Shown: piece by piece, positions 18,310-25,806 of the stretch
How the letters are laid out: each line of letters starts with the position of its first letter
Position numbering within the stretch: position 1 is the first letter of the stretch
Source: CAZXEU01 sp964639665
GTDB taxonomy: Bacteria; Bacteroidota; Rhodothermia; Rhodothermales; Bin80
Direction of reading: 5' to 3'
DNA length: 64,000 nucleotides
NCBI GenBank assembly: GCA_964639665.1
Contig: CAZXEU010000121.1
Location: 62,001-126,000, forward strand
Made by a program: the position numbers and the translations under genes
The notes under the pieces: generated by a model
What the model was told of the DNA's origin: nothing
Databases searched by the model: none
The model's input: only the letters and a program-made list of their open reading frames with translations

Positions 18310-18664
18310 CGGTCTTGTCCAGCCAGTCCTGCCGGGGCGGACAGAATATGTCCACATCCAGCGTGTCCTCCAGTGCTACGGCCTTGTGCGGCAGGTTGGA
18401 AGGGATAACCAGCACCTCACCTTCGTGCACCACGACCTCCTGCCCCCCCTCGTCTCCCAGCCAGAACCGCATCGAACCCTTGAGCACGTACGTCAACTGC
18501 TCGTTGTCATGCTGATGCCACGGCACCACGCAATCCTTCTCCAGGTATACGTGAGCGATCATCATGCGCTCTCCGGTGATCAGGCGCCTGCCCAGGAGCG
18601 GCTTGACGGACTCAATGGGCATGTCATCCCAACGGTACAGCGTAGCGAGTGAACGATCCGGCAT
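18293..18664 (-). CDS. Small cupin-domain protein
   Basis: This is a 123-residue single-domain cupin. The metal-binding motif 1 is VPWHQHDNEQLTYVLKGSMRF near residues 48-68, with HxH and Glu. Motif 2 is GEVLVIPSNLPHKAVAL near residues 82-98, with the last His ligand. Such proteins may be sugar isomerases, dioxygenases or binding proteins, and the substrate cannot be told. It overlaps the GH13 gene by 17 bp, so a link to alpha-glucan use is possible but unproven. It is divergent from the amidohydrolase gene (91 bp apart). Confidence 0.85.
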   Translation of the reverse strand: MPDRSLATLYRWDDMPIESVKPLLGRRLITGERMMIAHVYLEKDCVVPWHQHDNEQLTYVLKGSMRFWLGDEGGQEVVVHEGEVLVIPSNLPHKAVALEDTLDVDIFCPPRQDWLDKTDDYLR

Positions 18665-18755
18665 TTTAATAGATTGTCTGTTCAGTGACGCTGCAAGATC
18701 CGAAAACTACGGGTGGCCTGCAGTAGAGCGCGACACTACCGATCGGAGGCAAGTC

Positions 18756-20474
18756 ATGGACAAGTCTTGTTGTACACTCCTGGCGGCCGCCGGCATAGCG
18801 GCCGTCCTGACAGGCTGCTACGCCCCCGACGAGTCTGCTACGCTTGTACTGACGAACGGCCACGTCGTGACCGTTGACGGCCTGGTGCCCGAGGCCGAGG
18901 CACTTGCTGTGGCCGGCGACACCATCATGGCCGTCGGCAGCAGCCAGGAGATGGAGGCATACATCGGAGAAAACACGCGGGTCCTGGATCTTGGCGGCAT
19001 GCTGGCCATCCCGGGCTTCATCGAGGGCCACGGCCACTACATGGGCATGGGCGAGGCTAGAATGATTCTTGACCTTACGACGGCCTCCAGCTGGCAGGAC
19101 ATCGTCGACATGGTGGAAGAAGCTGTCGGAGATGCCGAGCCCGGAAGCTGGATCACGGGCCGCGGCTGGCACCAGGAAAAGTGGGACCCGGTGCCGGAAG
19201 GCGTGGTGGACGGCGTACCGACACACCATGACCTGAGTGCCGTTTCGCCCGAGAACCCGGTCTATCTGAGGCATGCAAGCGGGCACGCGGGATTCGCCAA
19301 CGAGGCAGCCATGCGCGCCGCGGGTGTCAGCCCCGAGACGCCCAATCCTCCGGGAGGAGAGATCATCCGCGACGCGCGCGGACAGCTGACCGGTCTCTTC
19401 CGCGAAACGGCGGCCGGAGTCATCGGCGCGGCCCTGGCGCGGGCCAGGGAGTCCATGACGCCCGAAGAGCTCGAAGCGGAAGCACGCGAGCAGGCCCGGC
19501 TTGCCGCCGAAGAGAATCTGGCCAACGGCATCACTTCCTTCCAGGATGCAGGCTCCAGCTTCGCCACCATCGATGTGCTGAAGCGCCTGGCAGACGAGGG
19601 CCAGCTGCCCGTGCGGCTCTACGTAATGATTCGCAGCGACAACGAGAGCCTGGCGGAAAAAATGGAGCAGTATCGCATGGTGGGCTATGCCAATAACACG
19701 CTCACCGTGAGATCCATCAAGTGGTCCATTGACGGAGCCCTCGGCTCGCACGGCGCGTGGCTGCTGGAGCCGTATGCCGACATGCCTTCCAGCGAAGGCC
19801 TCAATACCGTTGATCCTGCAGCCGTCGTTCGCACCACGGAGCTGGCACTCGAGCACGGCTTCCAGGTAAATGTGCATGCCATCGGTGACCGGGCAAATCG
19901 CGAGGTGCTCGACATCTTCGAAGGGGCCTATGCCGGCGCGCCGGCGCCGGAAAACCTGCGCTGGCGCATTGAGCATGCCCAGCACCTGCATCCCGACGAC
20001 ATTCCGCGCTTTGGCGAATTGGGTGTGATCGCATCCATGCAGGGCGTGCACTGCATTTCCGACGCGCCCTGGGTCATTCGGCGCCTTGGAGAAGCGAGGG
20101 CACGGCAGGGAGCATACGTCTGGCAGGATCTGTGGCAGACCGGTGCCGTGGTAACCAACGGCAGCGACGCCCCCGTGGAAGATGTCGATCCCATCGCCAG
20201 CTTCTACGCCACGGTCAGCCGCAAGCTGGCCGATGGCAGCGTCTTCTACGAAGGCCAGCGCCTCTCCCGGCAGCAGGCTCTGCAGTCCTACACGCTAAAC
20301 AATGCCTACGCGGCCTTTGAGGAGGATATCAAGGGTTCCCTGACGGTCGGCAAGCTGGCCGACATCACCGTCCTGTCGAAGGATATCATGACGATAGAAG
20401 AGGACGAGATACCGACGGCCGAAGTGGTCTTCACCATCGTAGGCGGAAGGGTGCTCTACGAGCGAGATGCCTAG
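18756..20474 (+). CDS. Amidohydrolase family 3 lipoprotein (YtcJ-like)
   Basis: This is a 572-residue metal-dependent hydrolase of the amidohydrolase superfamily. ATG 18756 has a GGAGG site seven bases upstream and gives a lipoprotein signal (AAAGIAAVLTGC), so it probably sits in the periplasm. Metal-binding motifs in order are PGFIEGHGHYMGMG (HxH), VNVHAIGDRANR, RIEHAQHLHPDD and TNGSDAPVEDVDP (late Asp). The substrate of this branch is generally unknown; related proteins act on amides and formamides. Its stop codon overlaps the stop of the convergent TMEM220-like gene in a shared CTAG (20471-20474). Confidence 0.87.
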   Translation: MDKSCCTLLAAAGIAAVLTGCYAPDESATLVLTNGHVVTVDGLVPEAEALAVAGDTIMAVGSSQEMEAYIGENTRVLDLGGMLAIPGFIEGHGHYMGMGEARMILDLTTASSWQDIVDMVEEAVGDAEPGSWITGRGWHQEKWDPVPEGVVDGVPTHHDLSAVSPENPVYLRHASGHAGFANEAAMRAAGVSPETPNPPGGEIIRDARGQLTGLFRETAAGVIGAALARARESMTPEELEAEAREQARLAAEENLANGITSFQDAGSSFATIDVLKRLADEGQLPVRLYVMIRSDNESLAEKMEQYRMVGYANNTLTVRSIKWSIDGALGSHGAWLLEPYADMPSSEGLNTVDPAAVVRTTELALEHGFQVNVHAIGDRANREVLDIFEGAYAGAPAPENLRWRIEHAQHLHPDDIPRFGELGVIASMQGVHCISDAPWVIRRLGEARARQGAYVWQDLWQTGAVVTNGSDAPVEDVDPIASFYATVSRKLADGSVFYEGQRLSRQQALQSYTLNNAYAAFEEDIKGSLTVGKLADITVLSKDIMTIEEDEIPTAEVVFTIVGGRVLYERDA

Positions 20475-20809
20475 GCCTGCCGCCGCCGTGTGAGCAGCAC
20501 CAGGAATCCCATGTAGAGCGCGATGAGAAAGGACCCCATCATCTCGCGCCCTTCCTCGTCAAAGAAGTACTGCTGCTCGGACACCACGCGCCAGGCATAC
20601 ACTAGACCCGTGACCAATGCGACGGCCCCAAAGGCCGCTGCCGCCGTGGCCGGTAGACGCCGAAAGTGATACAGCACTCCCGCGGTTGCCGCAAGAAGAT
20701 AAAGGCCCCACCATATCACCATGTCCGGGTCGTTGTGCTGCCACGCGGCGCACAGGAGAAAGAATCCTGCGGCAGAAAGGTTGACCAGACCGAGAATCCT
20801 GCCTTTCAT
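20471..20809 (-). CDS. TMEM220-like small membrane protein
   Basis: This is a 112-residue protein with four hydrophobic segments and the sequence AAWQHNDPDMVIWWGLYLLA near residues 21-40, whose NDPD motif is the hallmark of the transmembrane protein 220 family. The function is unknown. The frame stays open far upstream into the acyltransferase region, but the Met at 20809 begins the conserved part. It shares a CTAG stop overlap with the amidohydrolase gene. The 239 bp upstream (20810-21048) contain no recognisable gene. Confidence 0.8.
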   Translation of the reverse strand: MKGRILGLVNLSAAGFFLLCAAWQHNDPDMVIWWGLYLLAATAGVLYHFRRLPATAAAAFGAVALVTGLVYAWRVVSEQQYFFDEEGREMMGSFLIALYMGFLVLLTRRRQA

Positions 20810-21048
20810 CGGCTGGAGGTCGCAGCGTCCGGACGCAGCCAGGGGGCACGGCCGCACGAAGAGAAGTATGCCCTGTACCCGGAATTCATGGCAGGAAGTA
20901 CAAGCGGGCATTGCAGTACCCGGGCACAGGGGGCGCGTTCCGCACCAGGTCAGCGCTGCCATGGCGGCGGCGCGCAGAGCCTGCCAGCACGCGCCGCCTC
21001 GCAAGGGCGAAGCTGCTGCCACCTGCGTGTGGCGGGGCGGGGGTCCCT

Positions 21049-22392
21049 TTACTCGACTGATGCCACGGCGTCTCTTATGGAGCTGGCCAGCGCCTGGCGG
21101 CGCTCCACCAAGTGGGCCACAAGGCTCGTCTTGCGGCCACGCAGCCAGATGTACCGAACGGCCCTGCGGACACTTCGCGCCTCCTCCGCCCACCGCATCG
21201 CGACAAAGGCGCAAGGCGGTGCCAGCGCAGCGAGCGCGATCCCCCACAGCGGCGCAGCGAATGCGCCAACGGCTATCGCCAGAGCCATCCACTCGCCGAT
21301 CATCAGGGCGGTGCCGCCGAGCAGCTTGATCATGCCCGCCTGGGTGCGGTTGTCCGGCCATGCCGTGCGTGCCAGCGTTCCGGACAGCCGATAAGGGATA
21401 ACCGACAGCAGGAATCCGGCCAGCGCCGGGATGGCAAAAGCGGCGAGAACCAGTACCCTGAACGCCTGCGGCCACCAGCGCAGCCTCGGGGCCTCCAACT
21501 GCCAGGGATTGGCAACGCCGACGCTGCGCAACAAGCCGGCAAAGCTCCACGCCTCGCCTGCGATATGTTCCAGCAGATCCGGGTCTCGCTTCTGGAGCGC
21601 ACGATAGGCATCAAGCAGTCGAGAAGCCCACTCATGCTGGGCCGCCAGATCAGGCTCCACGTCCTCCGGCGCCGTCCAGGCCGCGACGACCGGAATTGCC
21701 TTGACCAGCTGGCTGTTTTCGGCCTCGAGCACCACCCGGCGAAGTCCTTCCTCAATCCGACCGGTCACCGCATGCACAGCCGAGTGCGCATCCGTTTCAT
21801 ACTGATGGGCGTAATCGGTCACAACAAAGGGTTTTCCTACCGCGACGAGCACGGCGGTCCTGAACCGTGTGTTGTTCTCGTACCACAGTCCAACCGGGAC
21901 GACGCGGATCGGGCGATCCCAGCCGCTTTCTTTCGCGGCCCGCAAGGCCATGCGCGCCGCGCCCGTCCTCATGGGCAAAAGACGGGGTTCCGAGTGCGTC
22001 AAGCCCTCGGGAAACAGTGCCATGGCGCCCCCTGAGCGGAGAACTGCTCTGCACCGTGCAAAGGTGGCTTCGTTGCGTTGTCCCATGTCCTCCGCGTCAG
22101 CGGCGCCGCCGCGCAGGCCTACATCCGCCTTTCGAAAGATCGGCACAGCACCAAACGTCGAGGCAATCCTTCCCACGACCGGATTGGCAAAGAGGGTGCT
22201 CTTGGACCAGAACATCACGGGCCGGCGGACAATCGCCATCAGCACGACCGGATCAAGGATCCCGTTTGGATGATTCAGCACGAATATGGCCGGGCCGTGC
22301 TTAAGAAGGTGTTCCTGCCCGCGCACTTCTATCCGCGAATAGAAGAGGCGGACAAGCCGCGTCGCACAGAAATGCAGCAGTCCTTGCACCAT
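21049..22392 (-). CDS. Lysophospholipid acyltransferase (PlsC domain) family protein
   Basis: This is a 447-residue membrane-associated acyltransferase. The catalytic motif is FVLNHPNGILDPVVL near residue 35, an HPNxxxD form with five residues between His and Asp, as in a Bacteroidota branch of the family. The LFPEGLTHSEPRLLPMRTGAARMAL stretch near residue 120 holds the conserved FPEG motif. Two to four hydrophobic segments lie in the C-terminal third. It probably transfers an acyl group to a glycerophospholipid or related acceptor. ATG 22392 was chosen because it starts the conserved part and lies five bases after the stop of the CysQ-like gene. Confidence 0.84.
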   Translation of the reverse strand: MVQGLLHFCATRLVRLFYSRIEVRGQEHLLKHGPAIFVLNHPNGILDPVVLMAIVRRPVMFWSKSTLFANPVVGRIASTFGAVPIFRKADVGLRGGAADAEDMGQRNEATFARCRAVLRSGGAMALFPEGLTHSEPRLLPMRTGAARMALRAAKESGWDRPIRVVPVGLWYENNTRFRTAVLVAVGKPFVVTDYAHQYETDAHSAVHAVTGRIEEGLRRVVLEAENSQLVKAIPVVAAWTAPEDVEPDLAAQHEWASRLLDAYRALQKRDPDLLEHIAGEAWSFAGLLRSVGVANPWQLEAPRLRWWPQAFRVLVLAAFAIPALAGFLLSVIPYRLSGTLARTAWPDNRTQAGMIKLLGGTALMIGEWMALAIAVGAFAAPLWGIALAALAPPCAFVAMRWAEEARSVRRAVRYIWLRGRKTSLVAHLVERRQALASSIRDAVASVE

Positions 22393-22397
22393 TCCCG

Positions 22398-23384
22398 CTA
22401 GTGGTACGGCAGCGCGCCCAAGATATCCGCGTGGATCTTTCCGTTGGTTGCAACCACGCCCCTGTTGCCGAAAAGGCGGGCGCCGACGGAGAAATCCAGA
22501 GGGTGGCCTGACACGTCCGTTACCGCGCCTCCGGCCTCGGTCAGAATGAGTGAGCCGGCGGCGTGGTCCCAAATCTTTTCTACATAGCCGGAGCGCGACG
22601 GCAGACGAAGGTAGACGTCCGCGTCGCCGCGGGCCACCACCGCGTACTTGGCCTGGCTGTCCATGCGCACGGGTGGCAGCGAAATACCCAGCTTCTTTGC
22701 CACCCGCGAAGAAATATCAAACGAGGTATGGGCCGCCTCGAACGATTCGCAAAAGCGGGCTTGCGCTACGTTCCTCGTGCGGCTTACGCGAATCGTCCGG
22801 CGAATAGTGCTGCCTCGCAGCGCCACCCTAAGCGCCCCGCCGCCTTCGTGGGCCGCATAAATGCTGCCGCCTTCCGGGTCGGTCCGGTCCGGGCAGGCCA
22901 ATGCGGCCGCCCGGACGCTCCCACCAACCACGAGTGCCAGCGCTACCGCGTAATTACGTCCGCCCAGGAATCCCTTGGTCCCGTCCACGGGGTCAAGGGT
23001 CCAGAAGCGTTCAGCATACGCGCGGGTCGAGCCGTAATCGATCCACGCGAGCACATCTTGGACGGAAGACTCCGGATATACCTCCAAGACCAGCCTTACC
23101 ACCTCGTGGAACAGCACGGATCGCGGAGCAGCACGCAGCTCAGAGGCATCCTCCTCCGCCACCACGGGATCGTCCGGGTAGCCGTCCGCAAGCATCCTGC
23201 AGATCACCGCCTGGCTGCCGAAATCCGCCACGGTTACCGGGCTGCGGTCGCCCTTCTGCGCGCTTCCGCTGCCCGGCTGCACACGCTGGCACAGCTTTGC
23301 CGCTTCGCGAACGGCTTCGATGGCGGCTTCCATCTCCCGGCTGTACGTGGCGTTAGCTTGTTGGGCTGATTTTCCCATGAGCAT
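22398..23384 (-). CDS. CysQ/HAL2-like 3'(2'),5'-bisphosphate nucleotidase (inositol monophosphatase family)
   Basis: This is a 328-residue Mg-dependent phosphatase. Motifs of the family are VVAEEDASEL near residue 70, WTLDPVDGTKGFLGGRNYAVALAL near residue 130, and WDHAAGSLILTEAGGAVTDVSG near residue 275. The DPVDGTKGF form and the overall length fit the HAL2/SAL1 branch, which turns 3'-phosphoadenosine 5'-phosphate into AMP during sulfate assimilation. The start overlaps the upstream stop as TAATG at 23386-23382; a second Met two codons later (23378) is equally possible. It is in a row with the HsdR-N-like gene and the acyltransferase. Confidence 0.85.
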   Translation of the reverse strand: MLMGKSAQQANATYSREMEAAIEAVREAAKLCQRVQPGSGSAQKGDRSPVTVADFGSQAVICRMLADGYPDDPVVAEEDASELRAAPRSVLFHEVVRLVLEVYPESSVQDVLAWIDYGSTRAYAERFWTLDPVDGTKGFLGGRNYAVALALVVGGSVRAAALACPDRTDPEGGSIYAAHEGGGALRVALRGSTIRRTIRVSRTRNVAQARFCESFEAAHTSFDISSRVAKKLGISLPPVRMDSQAKYAVVARGDADVYLRLPSRSGYVEKIWDHAAGSLILTEAGGAVTDVSGHPLDFSVGARLFGNRGVVATNGKIHADILGALPYH

Positions 23385-23836
23385 TAACCGAGGGAATGAA
23401 AGGCGGGAATGTCCTGCAGGAATGTATACGTTCGCGAGCGAAAATCCACACGGCAGCTGTAATGCTCCAGGCCATTGGTTACCAGGAGGTAGCGGGCCCG
23501 AACCACCAGATTGTACCTGCCAATCTGGTCGAACGCGGTCTGGGCAACAGGCACATCCGGCGCCTTGCATTCCGCCATGAGCACGACCTCGGCCCGGCGA
23601 TTGTGTATCACGACATCGGCCCGGCGTCGAAGCCCTTCGTACTCGAATCCCATCTCCACGGCAACCAGGGACGGCGGCACACGTTTTTCCGAGACCAGGT
23701 ACCTGACCAGGTGCTGGCGCACCCACTCCTCGGGTGTAAGCCGCACAAACTTCTGCCGTACCGTATCCAGAATCATGGCCTTCCCCTCCGCATGCCTGAT
23801 CACAAAGTCGAACGAAGGAAAATCAAGGGGCTGCAT
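23384..23836 (-). CDS. HsdR N-terminal-like nuclease-fold protein
   Basis: This is a 150-residue protein that resembles the N-terminal domain of type I restriction enzyme R subunits as a stand-alone unit, widespread in Bacteroidota. The PD-(D/E)xK-like core is visible as RRRADVVIHNRRAEVVLMAECKAPDVP near residues 70-100, with the Asp and the E-x-K pair. There is no helicase part and no HsdM or HsdS gene nearby, so it is not a restriction system. ATG 23836 begins the conserved part; a GTG eight codons upstream is possible. Its stop overlaps the next start as TAATG. Confidence 0.8.
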   Translation of the reverse strand: MQPLDFPSFDFVIRHAEGKAMILDTVRQKFVRLTPEEWVRQHLVRYLVSEKRVPPSLVAVEMGFEYEGLRRRADVVIHNRRAEVVLMAECKAPDVPVAQTAFDQIGRYNLVVRARYLLVTNGLEHYSCRVDFRSRTYTFLQDIPAFHSLG

Positions 23837-23909
23837 GGCTCCGCTGCCTCGCCGTAGCACGGATTGTCGGTCTGGATCACCGCCTTATGGCTGGAGTATA
23901 CGGCGCATT

Positions 23910-23983
<74 letters not shown>

Positions 23984-24213
23984 CACGGTCAGCAGCAAAG
24001 CGAGCCTGATTCGGCATTCGGGTTTGGTACGGCGCGCTCCCGAGATTTCGCGCGACGATCAGTCTTTTCAGGCGGTATGCTCCCGGGTGTCTGGCCGCTT
24101 GAGGCGTGGTCGCGCATTCGAATTCCGAGAATCCCGGGCCGTCGCTATGGGCACCGGGTCCGGATGCGGATCCGGGGCCTTCCGATCGAACCAAAGCACT
24201 GCCCTGCAGCCCC

Positions 24214-25020
24214 ATGCGCGCTCACTTTGTTCATAGCGTCCTGAGCAAGATGCTGCACGCATCCATGCTGCGAAGGGACGAATCGGTCCTTGCCGTGTGC
24301 GCGGGACCTGCAGAACGGGATGTGTTCCAGGGCCTTGGCTTTACGGACGTAACACTTACCAATCTGGATACCCGGATGACGGCGGCCGAAGTCGCGCCGT
24401 TTTCGTGGGGCATCGAAGATGCGCAGCGCCTGTCATTTGGCGACCAGACCTTTGATATCGTCTTCGTCGCAGACGGTCTTCACCACTGCGGCTCTCCGCA
24501 CGCGGGGCTGCTCGAAATGTATCGCGTGGCAAGGCGTGGCATCGTAGTCATCGAGTCCCGGGACAGCCTGATCATGCGACTGGCCAACCGGCTCGGCCTC
24601 TCCCCTGAATACGAACTCGAGGCGGTTTTCGACCACGACGGCAGCGCCGGCGGTCTGAACAATTCCGCCATTCCGAACTTCGTTTACCGCTGGACCGAGC
24701 GAGAATTCTGCAAGGTAGTAAGTAGCTACAACCCGCGCGGAAAGCACGTCTTCCGCTTCCATTATGGCCTCAACCTTCCCAGGGAGACAGCCGAGTTTCG
24801 GAAAAACCCGGCGAAATCCATCACAATCTCCCTCGTCGCGCCTCTGGTCGGTCTGATCACCCGGGTGCTACCCAGACAGTGCAACTCCTTCGCGATGGTG
24901 GCGCTCAAGCCAGAGCTGCCCAGCGGTCTCTGGCCGTGGCTCCGACTGCGAGACGGTGAAGCTGCCCTCGACATGGACTATGCAAGACGGCACCTGAAGC
25001 GGCCTGGCAGCCTGTCCTAG
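24214..25020 (+). CDS. SAM-dependent class I methyltransferase (type 11-like)
   Basis: This is a 268-residue protein with a methyltransferase fold. An altered first motif is seen in VLAVCAGPAERDVF near residue 26, where the usual glycine loop is CAGPAE. The middle part DAQRLSFGDQTFDIVFVADGLHHC near residues 68-92 is typical of type 11 methyltransferases. The substrate is unknown. The frame is open to a GTG at 24106, but the extra 36 residues are Pro- and Ser-rich and unconvincing; ATG 24214 is a reasonable guess. Its stop codon overlaps that of the convergent class II aldolase gene in a CTAG (25017-25020). Confidence 0.75.
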   Translation: MRAHFVHSVLSKMLHASMLRRDESVLAVCAGPAERDVFQGLGFTDVTLTNLDTRMTAAEVAPFSWGIEDAQRLSFGDQTFDIVFVADGLHHCGSPHAGLLEMYRVARRGIVVIESRDSLIMRLANRLGLSPEYELEAVFDHDGSAGGLNNSAIPNFVYRWTEREFCKVVSSYNPRGKHVFRFHYGLNLPRETAEFRKNPAKSITISLVAPLVGLITRVLPRQCNSFAMVALKPELPSGLWPWLRLRDGEAALDMDYARRHLKRPGSLS

Positions 25021-25682
25021 GATGAACGACTATGGGCCTCCAGCTTGAGCGCGCGGGCATTCAGCGCAAGTAGCTGCTTACCCGGCGGATCCGCCGACCC
25101 GCCATAGGCGACGATCCCGTCCCGGTGCCCGCCCATGGCAAAGACCCCGGAAGCGTGCTTTCCCATATCGGTCGCGAGGCGGCGGACTTCGCGGGCCATC
25201 GCCGGCGAGCCATACGGTACATCCGCGCCCGTTACCGCCAAACCCAGAGCCGACGCCATGCGCCAGAGCGCGGGTGCGTGCACGTGCATGACCACCCGAA
25301 TGTGCGCATCATGGGAATAGAGGGCCGCATGCGTCAGGCTCTCGGATGACGGACGCACCGGTCCCTCCGCCACCAACAGGTTCCGGGCCGGATGCGCTTC
25401 CACCACCAGCGCGTAATGCTCAGGTCCCAAGTCGGCAACGCCGCCGGTCTGCGACCCGGTAATGACGAATCTGCGCTGGTGCGGCAAGGCATTCCAGGGA
25501 CCGACCCGCTGGCTTATGTTACCAAAGCCGAAGCCGCCGTAGCGCTGCGGATCGCATCCTATAAGCTGCGCATCATGCAGCCGCTTGCGCCACCGGTTTA
25601 CGCTCCCGATGACAGACTCCGGAGGCGGAGACCGCCGGACAAACTGCAGCCTGAACTTAATGATGCCCTCCTCCTGTGCCAT
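25017..25682 (-). CDS. Class II aldolase/adducin domain protein
   Basis: This is a 221-residue cytosolic protein of the class II aldolase fold, about the length of L-fuculose-1-phosphate aldolase. Motifs include GFGNISQRV near residue 52, VITGSQTGG near residue 73, SSESLTHAALY near residue 111, and MHVHAPALW near residue 131 with the HxH zinc ligands; a later His is in AMGGHRDGIV. The substrate may be a deoxyketose phosphate, in line with its place at the end of the fucose/rhamnose block. It follows the RhaEW-like gene after 124 bp and its stop overlaps that of the methyltransferase gene. Confidence 0.8.
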   Translation of the reverse strand: MAQEEGIIKFRLQFVRRSPPPESVIGSVNRWRKRLHDAQLIGCDPQRYGGFGFGNISQRVGPWNALPHQRRFVITGSQTGGVADLGPEHYALVVEAHPARNLLVAEGPVRPSSESLTHAALYSHDAHIRVVMHVHAPALWRMASALGLAVTGADVPYGSPAMAREVRRLATDMGKHASGVFAMGGHRDGIVAYGGSADPPGKQLLALNARALKLEAHSRSS

Positions 25683-25806
25683 GTGCCCTGCTACGGGGTA
25701 TTGCAGGCGTGAACTCCGGCCCTGGCCCTCTACACCCGAGCGCCGCCTGCCAATTGCACTGTGGATTTCGTCTTACGCGCCTGCGCCGGCCACGACCCGA
25801 TACCAA

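Noticed and set aside
18666..20051. 461-residue minus-strand frame opposite the amidohydrolase gene
   Set aside because: It is antisense to a protein with all metal-binding motifs in place, and its own sequence has no recognisable feature.
20810..21550. Upstream extension of the TMEM220-like frame
   Set aside because: It overlaps the acyltransferase gene in another frame, is low in complexity, and the conserved protein starts at 20809.
23384..23836. A type I restriction system
   Set aside because: Only the N-terminal nuclease-like domain is present; there is no helicase part and no methylase or specificity gene nearby.
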